A stretch of DNA of 64,000 bases from Veillonellales bacterium (GTDB lineage Bacteria; Bacillota; Negativicutes; JAAYSF01): positions 51,240-115,239 of the forward strand of contig JBDKTO010000025.1 in assembly GCA_039680175.1 (NCBI GenBank), written 5' to 3'. Every line of letters starts with the position of its first letter. The first letter of the stretch is position 1. Shown piece by piece: positions 51,208-61,826 of this stretch. Made by a program: the position numbers and the translations under genes. The notes below the pieces were generated by a model. It was given only the letters and a program-made list of their open reading frames with translations. It ran no database searches and was not told the DNA's origin.

Positions 51208-51650
51208 TGGAATTTCATATACGACCGATGAATCAGGCAGATATCGACGGCGTTCTGTTAGTGGAACGCCAGTCTTTTATTACCCCGTGGTCTCGCAAGG
51301 CTTTCGAGGCGGAATGTGAAAATGAGCTGGCGTATTATTTGCTGCTGCTGGAGGGACATCAGATTATCGGTTACGGCGGCATGTGGGTTATTATTGATGA
51401 AGCCCATGTAACGAATATTGCAGTATCTCGGGGATATCGCGGTTTAGGACTGGGAAGACGTCTATTGCTGGCGATGATGGCTGATGCGAAAAAACGGGGA
51501 GCAGCCAGCATGACGCTGGAAGTGCGGACGGGTAATACCGTCGCCCGCAAGCTGTATACCAGCCTGAATTTTAAAGAGCGGGGAATACGTCCCGGGTATT
51601 ACAGCGATACTCATGAGGATGCGCTGATCATGTGGCGGGATGCACTGTAA
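51207..51650 (+). CDS. rimI: Ribosomal-protein N-acetyltransferase RimI
   Basis: A 147-residue GNAT enzyme from the ATG at 51207 (one-base overlap with tsaB). Motif A: VTNIAVSRGYRGLGLGRRLL; then AASMTLEVRTGNTVARKLYT and FKERGIRPGYYSDTHEDALI. It acetylates the N-terminus of S18 or related proteins. Location between tsaB and tsaD is conserved in Firmicutes. A short AGCTGC/GCAGCT hairpin (51665-51680) follows. Confidence 0.93.
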   Translation: MEFHIRPMNQADIDGVLLVERQSFITPWSRKAFEAECENELAYYLLLLEGHQIIGYGGMWVIIDEAHVTNIAVSRGYRGLGLGRRLLLAMMADAKKRGAASMTLEVRTGNTVARKLYTSLNFKERGIRPGYYSDTHEDALIMWRDAL

Positions 51651-51760
51651 AAAAACGTAAAAAAAGCTGCTTTCGCAGCTAAGGGTGATTGATAGTGTAA
51701 CATATGCGGAGCCTGAAAATATGTGCTATAATCAAAGGAATACAGCGGCGGCTGAAAATA

Positions 51761-51786
51761 AACGGGCGGCTGTCATGCCGCCCGTT
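51761..51786 (-). terminator. Terminator of the minus-strand spore protein gene
   Basis: AACGGGCGGC pairs perfectly with GCCGCCCGTT; the minus-strand continuation is TATTTTC. Confidence 0.75.
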
Positions 51787-51793
51787 GGGGAAT

Positions 51794-51997
51794 CTATTGG
51801 AGATTGCTTGATTCATACTGCTCGATCATCTTGCGAACCATTTGACCGCCTACACGACCGCAGTCAGCGGAAGTCATTGTTGCCCAGCCCGAGGAACGAA
51901 CGCGCTCGGCAATACCCAATTCGGAAGCAATTTCAAATTTCATACGGTCCAGTGCATTTTCAGCAGAAGGATTAACAGGTTTATTCGAGCGTGCCAT
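51794..51997 (-). CDS. Alpha/beta-type small acid-soluble spore protein
   Basis: A 67-residue DNA-binding spore protein: ALDRMKFEIASELGI (GPR protease cleavage segment FEIASE) and CGRVGGQMVRKMIEQYES, both family signatures. It protects spore DNA and is degraded by GPR at germination. AGGAGGAGA precedes the ATG on the minus strand. It interrupts the plus-strand rimI-tsaD run and shows that the organism sporulates. Confidence 0.93.
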   Translation of the reverse strand: MARSNKPVNPSAENALDRMKFEIASELGIAERVRSSGWATMTSADCGRVGGQMVRKMIEQYESSNLQ

Positions 51998-52103
51998 TTC
52001 GATCTCCTCCTTTCAGGCGGTTATATCAACGCCCAGTGTTAATGTGCCATTTATAAATCATTTGCATACATGAAAATAATTCAAGTATTTGGGGGCTATC
52101 GCA

Positions 52104-53156
52104 TTGACCGACCAATGTCAAGAGAATCAAAGTACAGATTGCTTAGTATTAGGCTTGGAAACGAGTTGCGATGAAACATCTGCTGCCGTTATTCTAAACG
52201 GGCGCACCATTTTATCAAACATTATTTCTTCTCAGGTACCATTGCATCAGAAATATGGAGGGGTCGTTCCTGAAATCGCTTCCCGCAAACATATTGAAAA
52301 TGTTATTCCGGTTTTACATGAAGCCTTGGCCGAAGCCGGGATTTCTCTGTCACAGTTGGATGCTATCGGTGTAACGTATGGTCCCGGTCTGGTCGGTGCC
52401 CTGTTGGTCGGAGTGGCGACGGCAAAGGCTCTGGCTTTTTCTGTAAATGTGCCCCTGATTGGCGTGAATCATCTGGAAGGACATATTTTTGCTAATTTTT
52501 TAAATCAGCCGGAGCTTGTTCCTCCCTTTGTTGCTTTGGTGGTATCCGGCGGACATACTTCTTTGGTAAAAGTAAAAAACTATAACGAATTTGAACTGTT
52601 AGGCCAAACCAGGGATGATGCGGCCGGAGAAGCATTTGACAAAGTGGCCAGGGTTATGAAACTGCCCTATCCGGGGGGACCGCCGATTGATCGGCTGGCA
52701 GCGGCAGGCAATCCGGCAGCCATTCATTTTCCCCGGGCCTTAGTGGAGAAAGGTAACTTCGAATTCAGTTTTAGCGGGCTGAAATCCGCTGTCCTAAACT
52801 ATTTGAACAGTACCGCCCAACGGGGCGAGACAATTTGTGCCGCCGATGTGGCGGCCAGTTTTCAGGCGGCAGTGGTCGATGTACTGGTGGAAAAAACCAT
52901 GCAAGCGGCTGCGTACTGTAGTGCCAAACAAGTGGTATTAGCCGGAGGGGTAGCGGCGAATACCGGCTTGAAAGAAAGTATGGCGTCAGCTTGTGAAAAA
53001 GCGGGAATTCAGTTTAGCTATCCTCAGCCGATACTTTGTACGGATAACGCGGCAATGATTGCTTGTCGGGCTTATTATCAATTTTGTGCCGGCAAGTATG
53101 CTGATATGCATCTGAATGCAGTACCGTCATTGCGGCTTAGCGGCACAGCGGTTTGA
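52104..53156 (+). CDS. tsaD: tRNA N6-adenosine threonylcarbamoyltransferase TsaD
   Basis: About 350 residues from TTG 52104 (TTGGGGG upstream); an earlier TTG at 52089 is possible. ASKHA motifs: [26 protein letters not shown] (metal-binding H-x3-H-type region), [40 protein letters not shown] and [11 protein letters not shown]. It completes t6A37 on ANN-decoding tRNAs with TsaB and TsaE. Confidence 0.95.
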   Translation: MTDQCQENQSTDCLVLGLETSCDETSAAVILNGRTILSNIISSQVPLHQKYGGVVPEIASRKHIENVIPVLHEALAEAGISLSQLDAIGVTYGPGLVGALLVGVATAKALAFSVNVPLIGVNHLEGHIFANFLNQPELVPPFVALVVSGGHTSLVKVKNYNEFELLGQTRDDAAGEAFDKVARVMKLPYPGGPPIDRLAAAGNPAAIHFPRALVEKGNFEFSFSGLKSAVLNYLNSTAQRGETICAADVAASFQAAVVDVLVEKTMQAAAYCSAKQVVLAGGVAANTGLKESMASACEKAGIQFSYPQPILCTDNAAMIACRAYYQFCAGKYADMHLNAVPSLRLSGTAV

Positions 53157-53158
53157 AA

Positions 53159-53291
53159 TTTTCCACAATGACTTGTGGGAAACGCTTAGCAGATAATTGT
53201 GGATTATGTGAATAATTCAAGCCCAGACCGGTAAAGGCAGGAAATTGATTGTGGATAAAGCTGGGGATATTGTTGATAACTTTGTGAATAA
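53159..53291. promoter_or_regulatory. Cluster of DnaA boxes downstream of tsaD
   Basis: On the minus strand TTATTCACA (53215-53207), TTATCCACA (53258-53250) and TTATTCACA (53291-53283) match TTATNCACA perfectly. Near matches: TTTTCCACA (53159), TTTCCCACA (53182-53174), TAATCCACAA (53206-53197). Flanking sequence (AAAATTTTAAG) is AT-rich. Confidence 0.6.
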
Positions 53292-53424
53292 AATTTTAAG
53301 CGTAATTTAAGTTTAACCTTTCAGGCGAATAACAGGAATACATTACAATAAAGTGGAATAAGAAATGTTTACAGATAAAAAGTGTAAAAAGTCAAAGGCT
53401 GGCCTGATACGGTGGGAGGAAACT

Positions 53425-54852
53425 ATGACGGTAGTGGGGAAGTTATGCCGGAATATTACCGCTTTAACGGCGGAACAGATTGCGTTATTGGATAATATCA
53501 GTCAAACATTGACCTTAGCGGCTGATTTAGCGCATGCACAAGTCACCGTATATGCCAAAGCCCGCAGTGACAAATTTATGGTGATTATTGATCAGACAAA
53601 GCCCAATACCAGTTTTATTCAGTATAAGCCGAATCTGCTTGGTACTACCGTTCACGCAACTGAGGAACCGCTGCTGTGGCGAACGATTACTTCCGGGTGT
53701 TCTATAAACGGTCAACGGGAATGGGCTCTGGGTATGTGCATTGATATGCAGACTTTTCCGGTATGGGACAACGACAAAACTGTGATTGCGGCCGTAAGTT
53801 TTGAAACAACATATGAAGAGTCAAGGGCCGAGGGGCACGGTATTTTAGTCGATGGGGCATATCGCTTGTTGATTGCCAAAACAAAACCAGCGGAAGCTCA
53901 TTATTATCGGGCCTTGGCGGCCAGTGACGGAATTATCGTTGTTGATGAGCGGGAAACAATTATTTTTGCCAATCCCCCGGCTGCCAGCATTTATAAGGTA
54001 TTGGGCGTCGGCCAGCTTGTCGGACGGCGCATTACCGAGCGTAAGATTAACATGCGGCTGGGTCACAAGGCTCATAGCAGTCAAAATCCTTGTGAAACTC
54101 AGTTTGAAGTCGGCAATATTACCTTGGAACAGCGGGCCATACCGATTGTGATAAATGATCAGACTGTGCGAACGATTGTTATTATTTCGGATGTCACCGA
54201 ACTGAAGAAAAAGGAAAAAGAGCTGCTGATTAAGTCGGCAGTGATTCAGGAAATTCATCACCGGGTAAAGAATAATTTGCAAACGATTGCCAGTTTATTG
54301 CGCCTGCAGGCCCGCCGTACAGAGTCGGCGGAAGTGAAAGCTGCTCTCAGAGAGAGCGTAAACCGTATTCTCAGTATATCAGTGGTTCACGAATTTTTAT
54401 CCCAGCAAGACGCAGAATATATTGATGTGGCGGAGGTGGCAAAGAATATTTTGGATCTGGTGATTCAAAATATGCTGGAGCCGGATTTTAATTTACAGAC
54501 TGTTTTTAACGGCAACACGGTCATTCTTCCTTCCGAACAGGCCAGCAGTCTTGCTTTGGTCATTAACGAATTGATCCAGAATTCCATTGAACACGGCTTC
54601 ATCGGTCGGGAAGAGGGAATTATCGGCATTGATATTGCAACATTTCCTGACAGTTATCAAATCAAAATATATGATAACGGTATTGGAATACCGCAAAATT
54701 TTAATCCCCAGACTTCGAAAAGTTTGGGATTGCAAATTGTCCGTACGCTGATTGAAAGTGATGTCGGCGGCAGTTTTAAGTTGTATGCCGACAAGGGTAC
54801 GCATGCCTGTATTACAATTCCCCGCAGTGGGAAGGAGGAAGGTAAGCTATGA
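53425..54852 (+). CDS. Sensor histidine kinase, HisKA_2 type (PdtaS/EutW-like)
   Basis: A 475-residue cytoplasmic kinase from the ATG at 53425 (GGGAGGAAACT upstream). An N-terminal sensor domain of about 150 residues, a PAS domain (about 160-260, ASDGIIVVDERETIIFANPP), the HisKA_2 helix IQEIHHRVKNNLQTIASLLR (phospho-histidine) and a HATPase (ELIQNSIEHGF, DNGIGIP). It phosphorylates the ANTAR regulator encoded next (4-nt overlap). Confidence 0.92.
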   Translation: MTVVGKLCRNITALTAEQIALLDNISQTLTLAADLAHAQVTVYAKARSDKFMVIIDQTKPNTSFIQYKPNLLGTTVHATEEPLLWRTITSGCSINGQREWALGMCIDMQTFPVWDNDKTVIAAVSFETTYEESRAEGHGILVDGAYRLLIAKTKPAEAHYYRALAASDGIIVVDERETIIFANPPAASIYKVLGVGQLVGRRITERKINMRLGHKAHSSQNPCETQFEVGNITLEQRAIPIVINDQTVRTIVIISDVTELKKKEKELLIKSAVIQEIHHRVKNNLQTIASLLRLQARRTESAEVKAALRESVNRILSISVVHEFLSQQDAEYIDVAEVAKNILDLVIQNMLEPDFNLQTVFNGNTVILPSEQASSLALVINELIQNSIEHGFIGREEGIIGIDIATFPDSYQIKIYDNGIGIPQNFNPQTSKSLGLQIVRTLIESDVGGSFKLYADKGTHACITIPRSGKEEGKL

Positions 54853-55430
54853 ATTCTTTGCGAATCGTGATTGCCGATAATGAGTCCATTATCCGGATGG
54901 ATCTGAAGGAAATACTGGAAGAGGCCGGACATACCGTGGTAGGAGAGGCGACCGACGGCTTAAAAGCAGTGGAGCTGGCCAGAAAATATCAGCCGGAACT
55001 GGTGATTATGGATATAAAAATGCCGGAAATGGATGGAATAACAGCTGCTAAGATTATTTCCAATGAAAAGATTGCTCCTGTTTTACTGTTAACGGCATTC
55101 AGTCAGAAGGAAATTGTTGAAAAAGCCAAAGATTCGGGAGTATTGGCCTATTTGGTTAAGCCGGTTAAAGAATCCAATTTGTTTCCGGCGATGGAAATTG
55201 CTTTGTCACGATTCCAGGAATTTGCCCAATTGGAGCACGAGCTGGAAGATGTGAAAAATTCGCTGGAAACCCGAAAAATTCTTGATCGGGCCAAAGGCAT
55301 TTTGATGGATGCTTATAATCTTACCGAGAGTGAAGCATATCGTCGTATTCAGCAGTATAGTATGAGTAAGCGGAAATCCATTCGCGAAGTGGCAGAGGCC
55401 ATTGTCAATGCGGCTACCAAAAATCGATAA
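54849..55430 (+). CDS. ANTAR-domain response regulator (antiterminator)
   Basis: A 193-residue protein: receiver domain (phospho-acceptor aspartate in LVIMDIKMPEMDG, K in AYLVKPV) and C-terminal ANTAR RNA-binding domain (ILDRAKGILMDAYNLTESEA, YRRIQQYSM). ANTAR proteins bind paired hairpins in leaders and prevent termination, as in ethanolamine and nitrogen genes. Targets are not evident here. It overlaps the kinase gene by 4 nt. Confidence 0.93.
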   Translation: MNSLRIVIADNESIIRMDLKEILEEAGHTVVGEATDGLKAVELARKYQPELVIMDIKMPEMDGITAAKIISNEKIAPVLLLTAFSQKEIVEKAKDSGVLAYLVKPVKESNLFPAMEIALSRFQEFAQLEHELEDVKNSLETRKILDRAKGILMDAYNLTESEAYRRIQQYSMSKRKSIREVAEAIVNAATKNR

Positions 55431-55653
55431 GCGGGCCAAAAAGATTGGAATCATATCGGACTTTTGTCAGACTGTGATAATACTGGCAGAAGTCTTCGCT
55501 GTTTTTATTTTGCAAAAATGAATAAATCAGGAGTAATAAGTAAAAAATACCATAGGACAATAACTAAATTTAAAAAAAATTTCCTAATTCATGATTTTTT
55601 TCGTCGTAAGGTCTTGATTTTTTTTGGCAAATTCTATATCATAAATTATGTAA

Positions 55654-55680
55654 TTAGCACTCACTAAACGTGAGTGCTAA
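55654..55680 (+). promoter_or_regulatory. CIRCE element (HrcA operator)
   Basis: TTAGCACTC-N9-GAGTGCTAA, an exact match to the consensus, 45 bp before groES. A likely promoter (TTGATT at 55614, TATCAT at 55637) lies just upstream. The 55431-55653 interval otherwise holds no gene. Confidence 0.97.
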
Positions 55681-55709
55681 TAAAACGCTAAATCAATACT
55701 ACATCATAA

Positions 55710-56009
<300 letters not shown>

Positions 56010-56100
56010 GATAGATTTGTTGTCATACTGTCGGCTGCTGCCGGGTACGCTGAGGATCTGGTTAGCAGATGAATCAAAATATATTAGGAGGTATACATAA

Positions 56101-57744
<1,644 letters not shown>

Positions 57745-57823
57745 AAAGGTCTTACAACCCCAGTAAATAAGGGATTGTGAATACCTAAAATACATCATTG
57801 ACCATATTTTGACCACATTAGTC

Positions 57824-57973
57824 CTAAAATTGTAAGAGGTCTCGCATAAGTTCGCTGAATTTGTGCGCGGCCTCTTTTTTCATGTCCTTTGTCACGTGCA
57901 AGTAAATTCTTCTGGTTGTATCGTCATCCGTATGCCCTAGGCGCTCCATGATAGCCTCTAAGCTCACCAGCAT
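57824..57973 (-). pseudogene. C-terminal remnant of a phage integrase (tyrosine recombinase)
   Basis: The minus strand from 57973 to 57824 reads SLEAIMERLGHTDDDTTRRI, then YLHVTKDMKKEAAHKFSELM. This carries the G-H and Y-x-H-V catalytic tail of lambda-type integrases, with tyrosine in RIYLHV. The rest of the protein is absent. The stop coincides with a terminator-like stem (AGAGG...CCTCT, T6). It marks the border of former phage DNA after groEL. Confidence 0.8.
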
Positions 57974-58045
57974 ACAGCATAGTCAGTCAATTTATGCAAA
58001 TAAAAATTGACCGTCCTCAAAAAATGAGAAACGGTCAGGTCTCGG

Positions 58046-58192
58046 CTATTCTCTTACCGGTGTACTCGCTTTATGCACTGCATCCAGCGCGTGGTTTATA
58101 ACTTCTTTAACTTGGCTTTTGCTTAGTCCTAAAGGCTTTAGCATATTTTTTACTTCGGAGATAAATTTTTGCTCATCAAAATTGATAATCAA
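58046..58192 (-). CDS. Small helical protein of unknown function
   Basis: A 48-residue ORF on the minus strand from TTG 58192, with GGTGGTG upstream. Sequence: helical, starting IINFDEQKFISEVKNMLKPL. It might be a remnant of prophage DNA, since it lies directly after the integrase fragment. Codon use looks coding but the family is unknown. Confidence 0.4.
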   Translation of the reverse strand: MIINFDEQKFISEVKNMLKPLGLSKSQVKEVINHALDAVHKASTPVRE

Positions 58193-58262
58193 AGTATCAC
58201 CACCTTGCTTTATTATACGTTTTATGTTGAAAGGAGGTGTGATGTGTTTGCATAAAAAAAAT

Positions 58263-58620
58263 CCTTAAGGCTCAAAGGAGGCAATAAGAAGAGAAGCCTT
58301 AAGGTCATAAAAAAATTAATATCACTGTGAACATGGGATAAAGTTATGGTAACATTATGTAATGCTTTTGTCAATAACAATGTGAGAAAATATCTTACAA
58401 AGAAGTAAGAACTAATGCTAATAATGCGGGTGATAGAAGGATTCATGTAAATTACGGTGCTTTTGTCTCAACGAAAGGTTAATTGTAAAGTTGGAAATAT
58501 TATGTATTTTACGGGGTGACATGGTGCTATGCTATCACCCCAAAATGAAAGTTCTAATCGAAAAATCAACAGCATAAAAATAAGCATTGAGCATCCTAGC
58601 ATGAATAAGGATGCTCAAAA
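58263..58620. other. Gene-free stretch with three strong hairpins
   Basis: CCTTAAGGCT...AGCCTTAAGG (58263-58304, T8 on the minus strand), GGGGTGA...TCACCCC (58513-58541) and TTGAGCATCC...GGATGCTCAA (58587-58620). They could be terminators of lost prophage genes or RNAs. I see no gene between 58193 and 58635. Confidence 0.6.
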
Positions 58621-58635
58621 ATAGAATACTGGTGG

Positions 58636-58725
58636 TTAGCTAATTAGCTGAGTGATGATGCGTAGGATTATAAGTAATACGCTGTCTGAGACGGTAAGCT
58701 TAAACAGTTTCGTCTCAAGACGCAT
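58636..58725 (-). CDS. Small hydrophobic peptide (29 residues)
   Basis: From ATG 58725 on the minus strand, GGGAGGTGA 10 nt upstream: MRLETKLFKLTVSDSVLLII then LRIITQLIS. One predicted membrane helix with charged N-terminus. A perfect TGAGAC...GTCTCA stem (58687-58717) lies in its 5' coding part. Size and make-up recall type I toxins or phage membrane peptides; no antisense RNA is demonstrated. Confidence 0.4.
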   Translation of the reverse strand: MRLETKLFKLTVSDSVLLIILRIITQLIS

Positions 58726-58829
58726 CACGACGGTCACCTCCCTGTATTCAATTTGGGGGCAGAGATGGCAGCTCTGCCCTACCAAAATATATGCGCGCTT
58801 GTATAAATTTAGAAATAAAATATATTTTC

Positions 58830-58858
58830 CCACCGGACAAGCTTCCGGTGGTTTTATT
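58830..58858 (+). terminator. Rho-independent terminator
   Basis: CCACCGGA pairs perfectly with TCCGGTGG, then TTTTATTT. Confidence 0.8.
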
Positions 58859-59032
58859 TATGGGGGCGGGAGAGTGGATGAACTCGACAAAAAGGGGATG
58901 AACATGCCAGATTGACACGCGAACTGCAGAAATATTGCTGCAGCCGTGTCCAGGGTGCAAGGTGGAAACCAGTCATAATTTCGTCACATTTGACAATTAT
59001 AATAAAAGCAAGAAAGAGAGGAGGAATATCCC

Positions 59033-59584
59033 ATGAAAAATATTGCTAAAAAATTAGTTGTTTATTCAATGGTAGGTATGCTGCAAATTGGGCTAGGTGC
59101 GTCAATGGTTTCCGCTTCTCCTGCCTATGGTTTTGAAAGAGTACAATTTTGTGAGAAACATCAGAATCGAGATATGTCACCTTTGTACCGATATTTCAAT
59201 AATTCAACGGGTGATCATTTTTACACCACTAATTTTGAAGAACTCGGTAATGGTAATAATGGCTATACATATGAAGGTATTCAAGGGTATATTTTCCAAC
59301 GACAGCATCCGGGAACGGTTCCTTTATATAGGTATTGGAACAATAATAGCAGAGATCATTTTTATACTACTAATTTTGATGAACTTGGAAATGGCAGGGA
59401 CGGTTATGCGTTTGAGAGAATTCAAGGATATGTTTACGATCGGCGCCGTGAGAACACGATCCCATTACGCAGATATTTCAATGGTGGAAATGGTCATCAC
59501 TTTTATACCACGAATTTTCATGAACTTGGAAGGGGCAATGATGGTTATCGGTACGAAGGTATTCAGTGTTACGTTCTCAAGTGA
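59033..59584 (+). CDS. Secreted DUF5648-like repeat protein
   Basis: A 183-residue exported protein. Signal peptide up to about residue 28 (VSA/SPAYG), then three repeats of about 43-45 residues, each with PLYRY-(F/W)N, DHFYTTNF-ELGNG, GY-YEGIQGYV. This aromatic-rich repeat is that of DUF5648 domains in secreted cell-wall or toxin-linked proteins. AGAGGAGGAAT precedes the ATG. Function unknown, probably a surface or lytic accessory protein. It ends with two hairpins. Confidence 0.85.
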   Translation: MKNIAKKLVVYSMVGMLQIGLGASMVSASPAYGFERVQFCEKHQNRDMSPLYRYFNNSTGDHFYTTNFEELGNGNNGYTYEGIQGYIFQRQHPGTVPLYRYWNNNSRDHFYTTNFDELGNGRDGYAFERIQGYVYDRRRENTIPLRRYFNGGNGHHFYTTNFHELGRGNDGYRYEGIQCYVLK

Positions 59585-59624
59585 TTAATTGCCGCCCATC
59601 CTTCGGGATGGGTCGGTAATTAAA

Positions 59625-59664
59625 AGCCCTATCTCGGTTATAACGCCGGGGTAGGGCTTTTTTA
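59625..59664 (+). terminator. Rho-independent terminator
   Basis: AGCCCTA pairs with TAGGGCT, then TTTTTTATTG; a CCCATCC-ttcg-GGATGGG hairpin lies just before it. Confidence 0.85.
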
Positions 59665-59747
59665 TTGCTAAATTTTTGCGGTAGTTCAGTTTGCTAAACT
59701 ACCTAGCGTAAGCTTTACTATTTTTTCATTTATTTACATATTTACTA

Positions 59748-59804
59748 TTTACAAATAATAATTATCGGTATATAATTTAATCAAGATAAAGATAATCATT
59801 ATCA
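59748..59804 (+). promoter_or_regulatory. Promoter with overlapping Fur box
   Basis: TTTACA (59748-59753), 17-nt spacer, TATAAT (59771-59776), then AGATAATCATTATCA (59790-59804), 14 of 15 bases of the TGATAATNATTATCA Fur site; the longer GATAAAGATAATCATTATC matches 18 of 19 of the classical Fur box. It should repress in iron. Confidence 0.75.
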
Positions 59805-59829
59805 ATAAATAATAAAGGATGTGTTATAT

Positions 59830-59940
59830 ATGAAAGCTGTATTAAATAGATTACTTGCCAAAGAAGAATTACATCTCTGTAATTCCAAAAATATTATGGA
59901 TTGTCCGGAGTACTGGACTAGATTAGCGGTAATCAGTTAA
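59830..59940 (+). CDS. 36-residue peptide behind a Fur-box promoter
   Basis: Sequence starts MKAVLNRLLAKEELHLCNSK, with cysteines at 17 and 25 and a basic N-terminal helix. AAAGGATG lies 8 nt before the ATG. The promoter, ribosome site, ORF and terminator (59951-59993) form a complete iron-regulated unit. It may be a small regulator, a metallophore-like precursor or an iron-sparing peptide. Unknown; too short for homology by eye. Confidence 0.6.
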   Translation: MKAVLNRLLAKEELHLCNSKNIMDCPEYWTRLAVIS

Positions 59941-59950
59941 ATGTATGGTT

Positions 59951-59993
59951 AAGCCCCTTATCGCGTATGCTTTTAGGTGAGGGGCTTAATTTT
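59951..59993 (+). terminator. Rho-independent terminator
   Basis: AAGCCCC pairs perfectly with GGGGCTT over 23 nt, then AATTTTG. Confidence 0.75.
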
Positions 59994-60059
59994 GCCACAT
60001 AGTTGTTAATAAGAAAGTGTAATAATAAACGATGATATCGATAAGAGGGGGAGATAAAG

Positions 60060-60152
60060 ATGCAGTATTTGCTATATCTCATTATTTCTGTCAGTGTTAC
60101 CGCATTATACTATTTACTTCAATATGCGATAAATCTTCCGCCAGAAGAGTAA
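60060..60152 (+). CDS. Small membrane peptide (30 residues)
   Basis: MQYLLYLIISVSVTALYYLL then QYAINLPPEE, one membrane helix, with GAGGGGGAG 7 nt before the ATG. Isolated, followed by a terminator at 60198. Unknown role; many Firmicutes carry such peptides. Confidence 0.5.
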   Translation: MQYLLYLIISVSVTALYYLLQYAINLPPEE

Positions 60153-60197
60153 TATACCATTAGGTCGTCTACTTTGAAGGTAGATGGTTTCTAATTT

Positions 60198-60242
60198 GAG
60201 GCTGTTCATGAGTTGAGAAAACTTATGGGCAGCCTCTTTTTT
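60198..60242 (+). terminator. Rho-independent terminator
   Basis: GAGGCTG pairs with CAGCCTC over 25 nt, then TTTTTTC. The interval 60243-60503 shows no gene. Confidence 0.75.
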
Positions 60243-60503
60243 CATTGTTTTTATAGATAGAAGCTAATGGGAAATTAGAAAGAAAATGTAAAAATACCTA
60301 TGCTTTTTGACCTCAGACTGTACGAATAAATAATAGAAGAATAAATTCTTTTTTTGCTAGGGAGAAGGTGATCTATTAAAATTAAATATTTTTCCCCGAT
60401 TAAATGACTGTTTTAATGCAGCTTTCAATTTAAAAAAATCTCAATATTAAAAAAACGAATAATGCATGTGTAGCCAAAGCTATAGAATTAAGGAGGTATT
60501 TAC

Positions 60504-60914
60504 GTGAATAGTAAATCACAACCAAAATTCGATCGGAATTCGGCTAAGAAACCATATGTTTTAAGTAAGTATAACAGTCAAGAAATTATAAACATTATCC
60601 GGCATTACTACGAACTAAAAAGTGCAGCGGAAATAACGGTTGTACAATATGGGCATGTGGGTGGGGGCAGCAATTATGTCAATGGTAAAGACGATATCAT
60701 GTGCGTTTTGGCGGACCTTGATTATGGCGTGAATGGATTATCAGCGAGACAAAGGGAAGTTGTAATGCTATTGAAAACGGGTTATCTGATTAAAGAAATT
60801 AGTAAAATTATGGGCGTCAGGCGGGTGACGGTGAATTTTCATATTCGTCAAGTGGGATTACGCTTAGCCGATTATCTCAATGCCTCACGCATAGGAAGAA
60901 GGTGGACAAGGTGA
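60504..60914 (+). CDS. LuxR/sigma-70 region 4-type DNA-binding protein (phage regulator)
   Basis: A 136-residue protein from GTG 60504 (AAGGAGG 7 nt upstream). The C-terminal helix-turn-helix (LSARQREVVMLLKTGYLIKE, then IMGVRRVTVNFHIRQVGLRL) resembles phage late-gene regulators such as ArpU/sigma-like proteins. It opens the phage-like gene run and probably controls it. The 5' half is polar and unassigned. Confidence 0.75.
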   Translation: MNSKSQPKFDRNSAKKPYVLSKYNSQEIINIIRHYYELKSAAEITVVQYGHVGGGSNYVNGKDDIMCVLADLDYGVNGLSARQREVVMLLKTGYLIKEISKIMGVRRVTVNFHIRQVGLRLADYLNASRIGRRWTR

Positions 60915-61105
60915 AACGATATTATACTTTGGAAACTCTAGAGGATTTTTATCGATGCCAAGACCCCGGATTGTCAGAAATAGCAGTGAAAGAAAAGGCG
61001 AAAAACTTAAAACGGCTGCTAAATACAATGGATATTGGGTGGTCGAGAAGTAACCGTCGCTTTTATCTTCATAATCAACTATATGATTTTTCCAATTTGT
61101 TTTAA
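60911..61105 (+). CDS. Small phage protein of unknown function
   Basis: About 64 residues from GTG 60911 (GAAGGTGG upstream; a GTG at 60902 is an alternative), overlapping the regulator by 4 nt. Basic and aromatic (RYYTLETLEDFYRCQDPGLS and FYLHNQLYDF). No family recognised. Confidence 0.5.
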   Translation: MKRYYTLETLEDFYRCQDPGLSEIAVKEKAKNLKRLLNTMDIGWSRSNRRFYLHNQLYDFSNLF

Positions 61106-61164
61106 TAAAAAAACTAAACGTAACTGGCGCTGCATGTATGAATAAAGAGTAGGAGGTGAAAAAA

Positions 61165-61323
61165 ATGTTTTGTCCATTACTTAGTATAAAATCCGATAAT
61201 CCCAAGATTTCTTTTGGTCAATGTATGGAGGGGGCATGTGCCTGGTGGGTTGTCAATAATGGCACCGGTAAATGCGCAATCTGCAAGATGGGAGATTATG
61301 CAGCGAAGCAGGAATCACTTTAG
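61165..61323 (+). CDS. Small cysteine-rich protein
   Basis: A 52-residue ORF with AGGAGGTG 6 nt upstream. Cysteines at 3, 20, 25, 37 and 40 (CMEGACAWW, CAICK) could form a zinc finger. It precedes the tail genes by 16 nt and may be translated from the same message. The family is unknown. Confidence 0.6.
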   Translation: MFCPLLSIKSDNPKISFGQCMEGACAWWVVNNGTGKCAICKMGDYAAKQESL

Positions 61324-61338
61324 AAAGGAGGCAGTAAA

Positions 61339-61815
61339 ATGATTTCAACATTAAAATTAAGCGACATAACCAGCAAATGGCGGGACGCGCTGCAAGCAAG
61401 CACCCCGATTCAAAACTTTTGTACAACAAAGTTTAATCAGGCGCCTAAAATATACGTTGGCATTAACGGCAAAAACCTGCCGGCGGCTGCGGACTGCCCG
61501 TTAATTATTCTTTATCCCGGAGCAAAGCTGGAAGGCCTCGAGCTGCAGGAATATACCTATAAGCTGACCGTTGGCTGGATCATACTGCGGGATGCAGCCA
61601 CAACAACAAATAATGTTATAGAATACTCGGGCGTTGCGGAATGCGACCAGCTTGGGCAACTGATCTATCAGGAACTGGCGGGGCTGAATGCAAAAAACCC
61701 GCTCAGTGTCGTAGATTACAGTATTGAGCCGTTCGCGTATTATCCCCGCTTTCCCGGACGCATGGACATTACACTGAAAATAACGCCCGTCAACGGTTAT
61801 AGCGTTGAATATTAA
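61339..61815 (+). CDS. Phage tail-region protein (tail terminator-like)
   Basis: A 158-residue protein (AAAGGAGG upstream) with alternating strands and aromatic motifs (KLEGLELQEYTYKLTVGWII). Its size and position directly before the tail tube gene suggest a tail terminator or neck protein, by synteny only. Confidence 0.6.
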   Translation: MISTLKLSDITSKWRDALQASTPIQNFCTTKFNQAPKIYVGINGKNLPAAADCPLIILYPGAKLEGLELQEYTYKLTVGWIILRDAATTTNNVIEYSGVAECDQLGQLIYQELAGLNAKNPLSVVDYSIEPFAYYPRFPGRMDITLKITPVNGYSVEY

Positions 61816-61826
61816 GGAGGTACAAC

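Noticed and set aside
51685..51975. 96-codon plus-strand ORF
   Set aside because: Antisense to a clear SASP gene and through its terminator.
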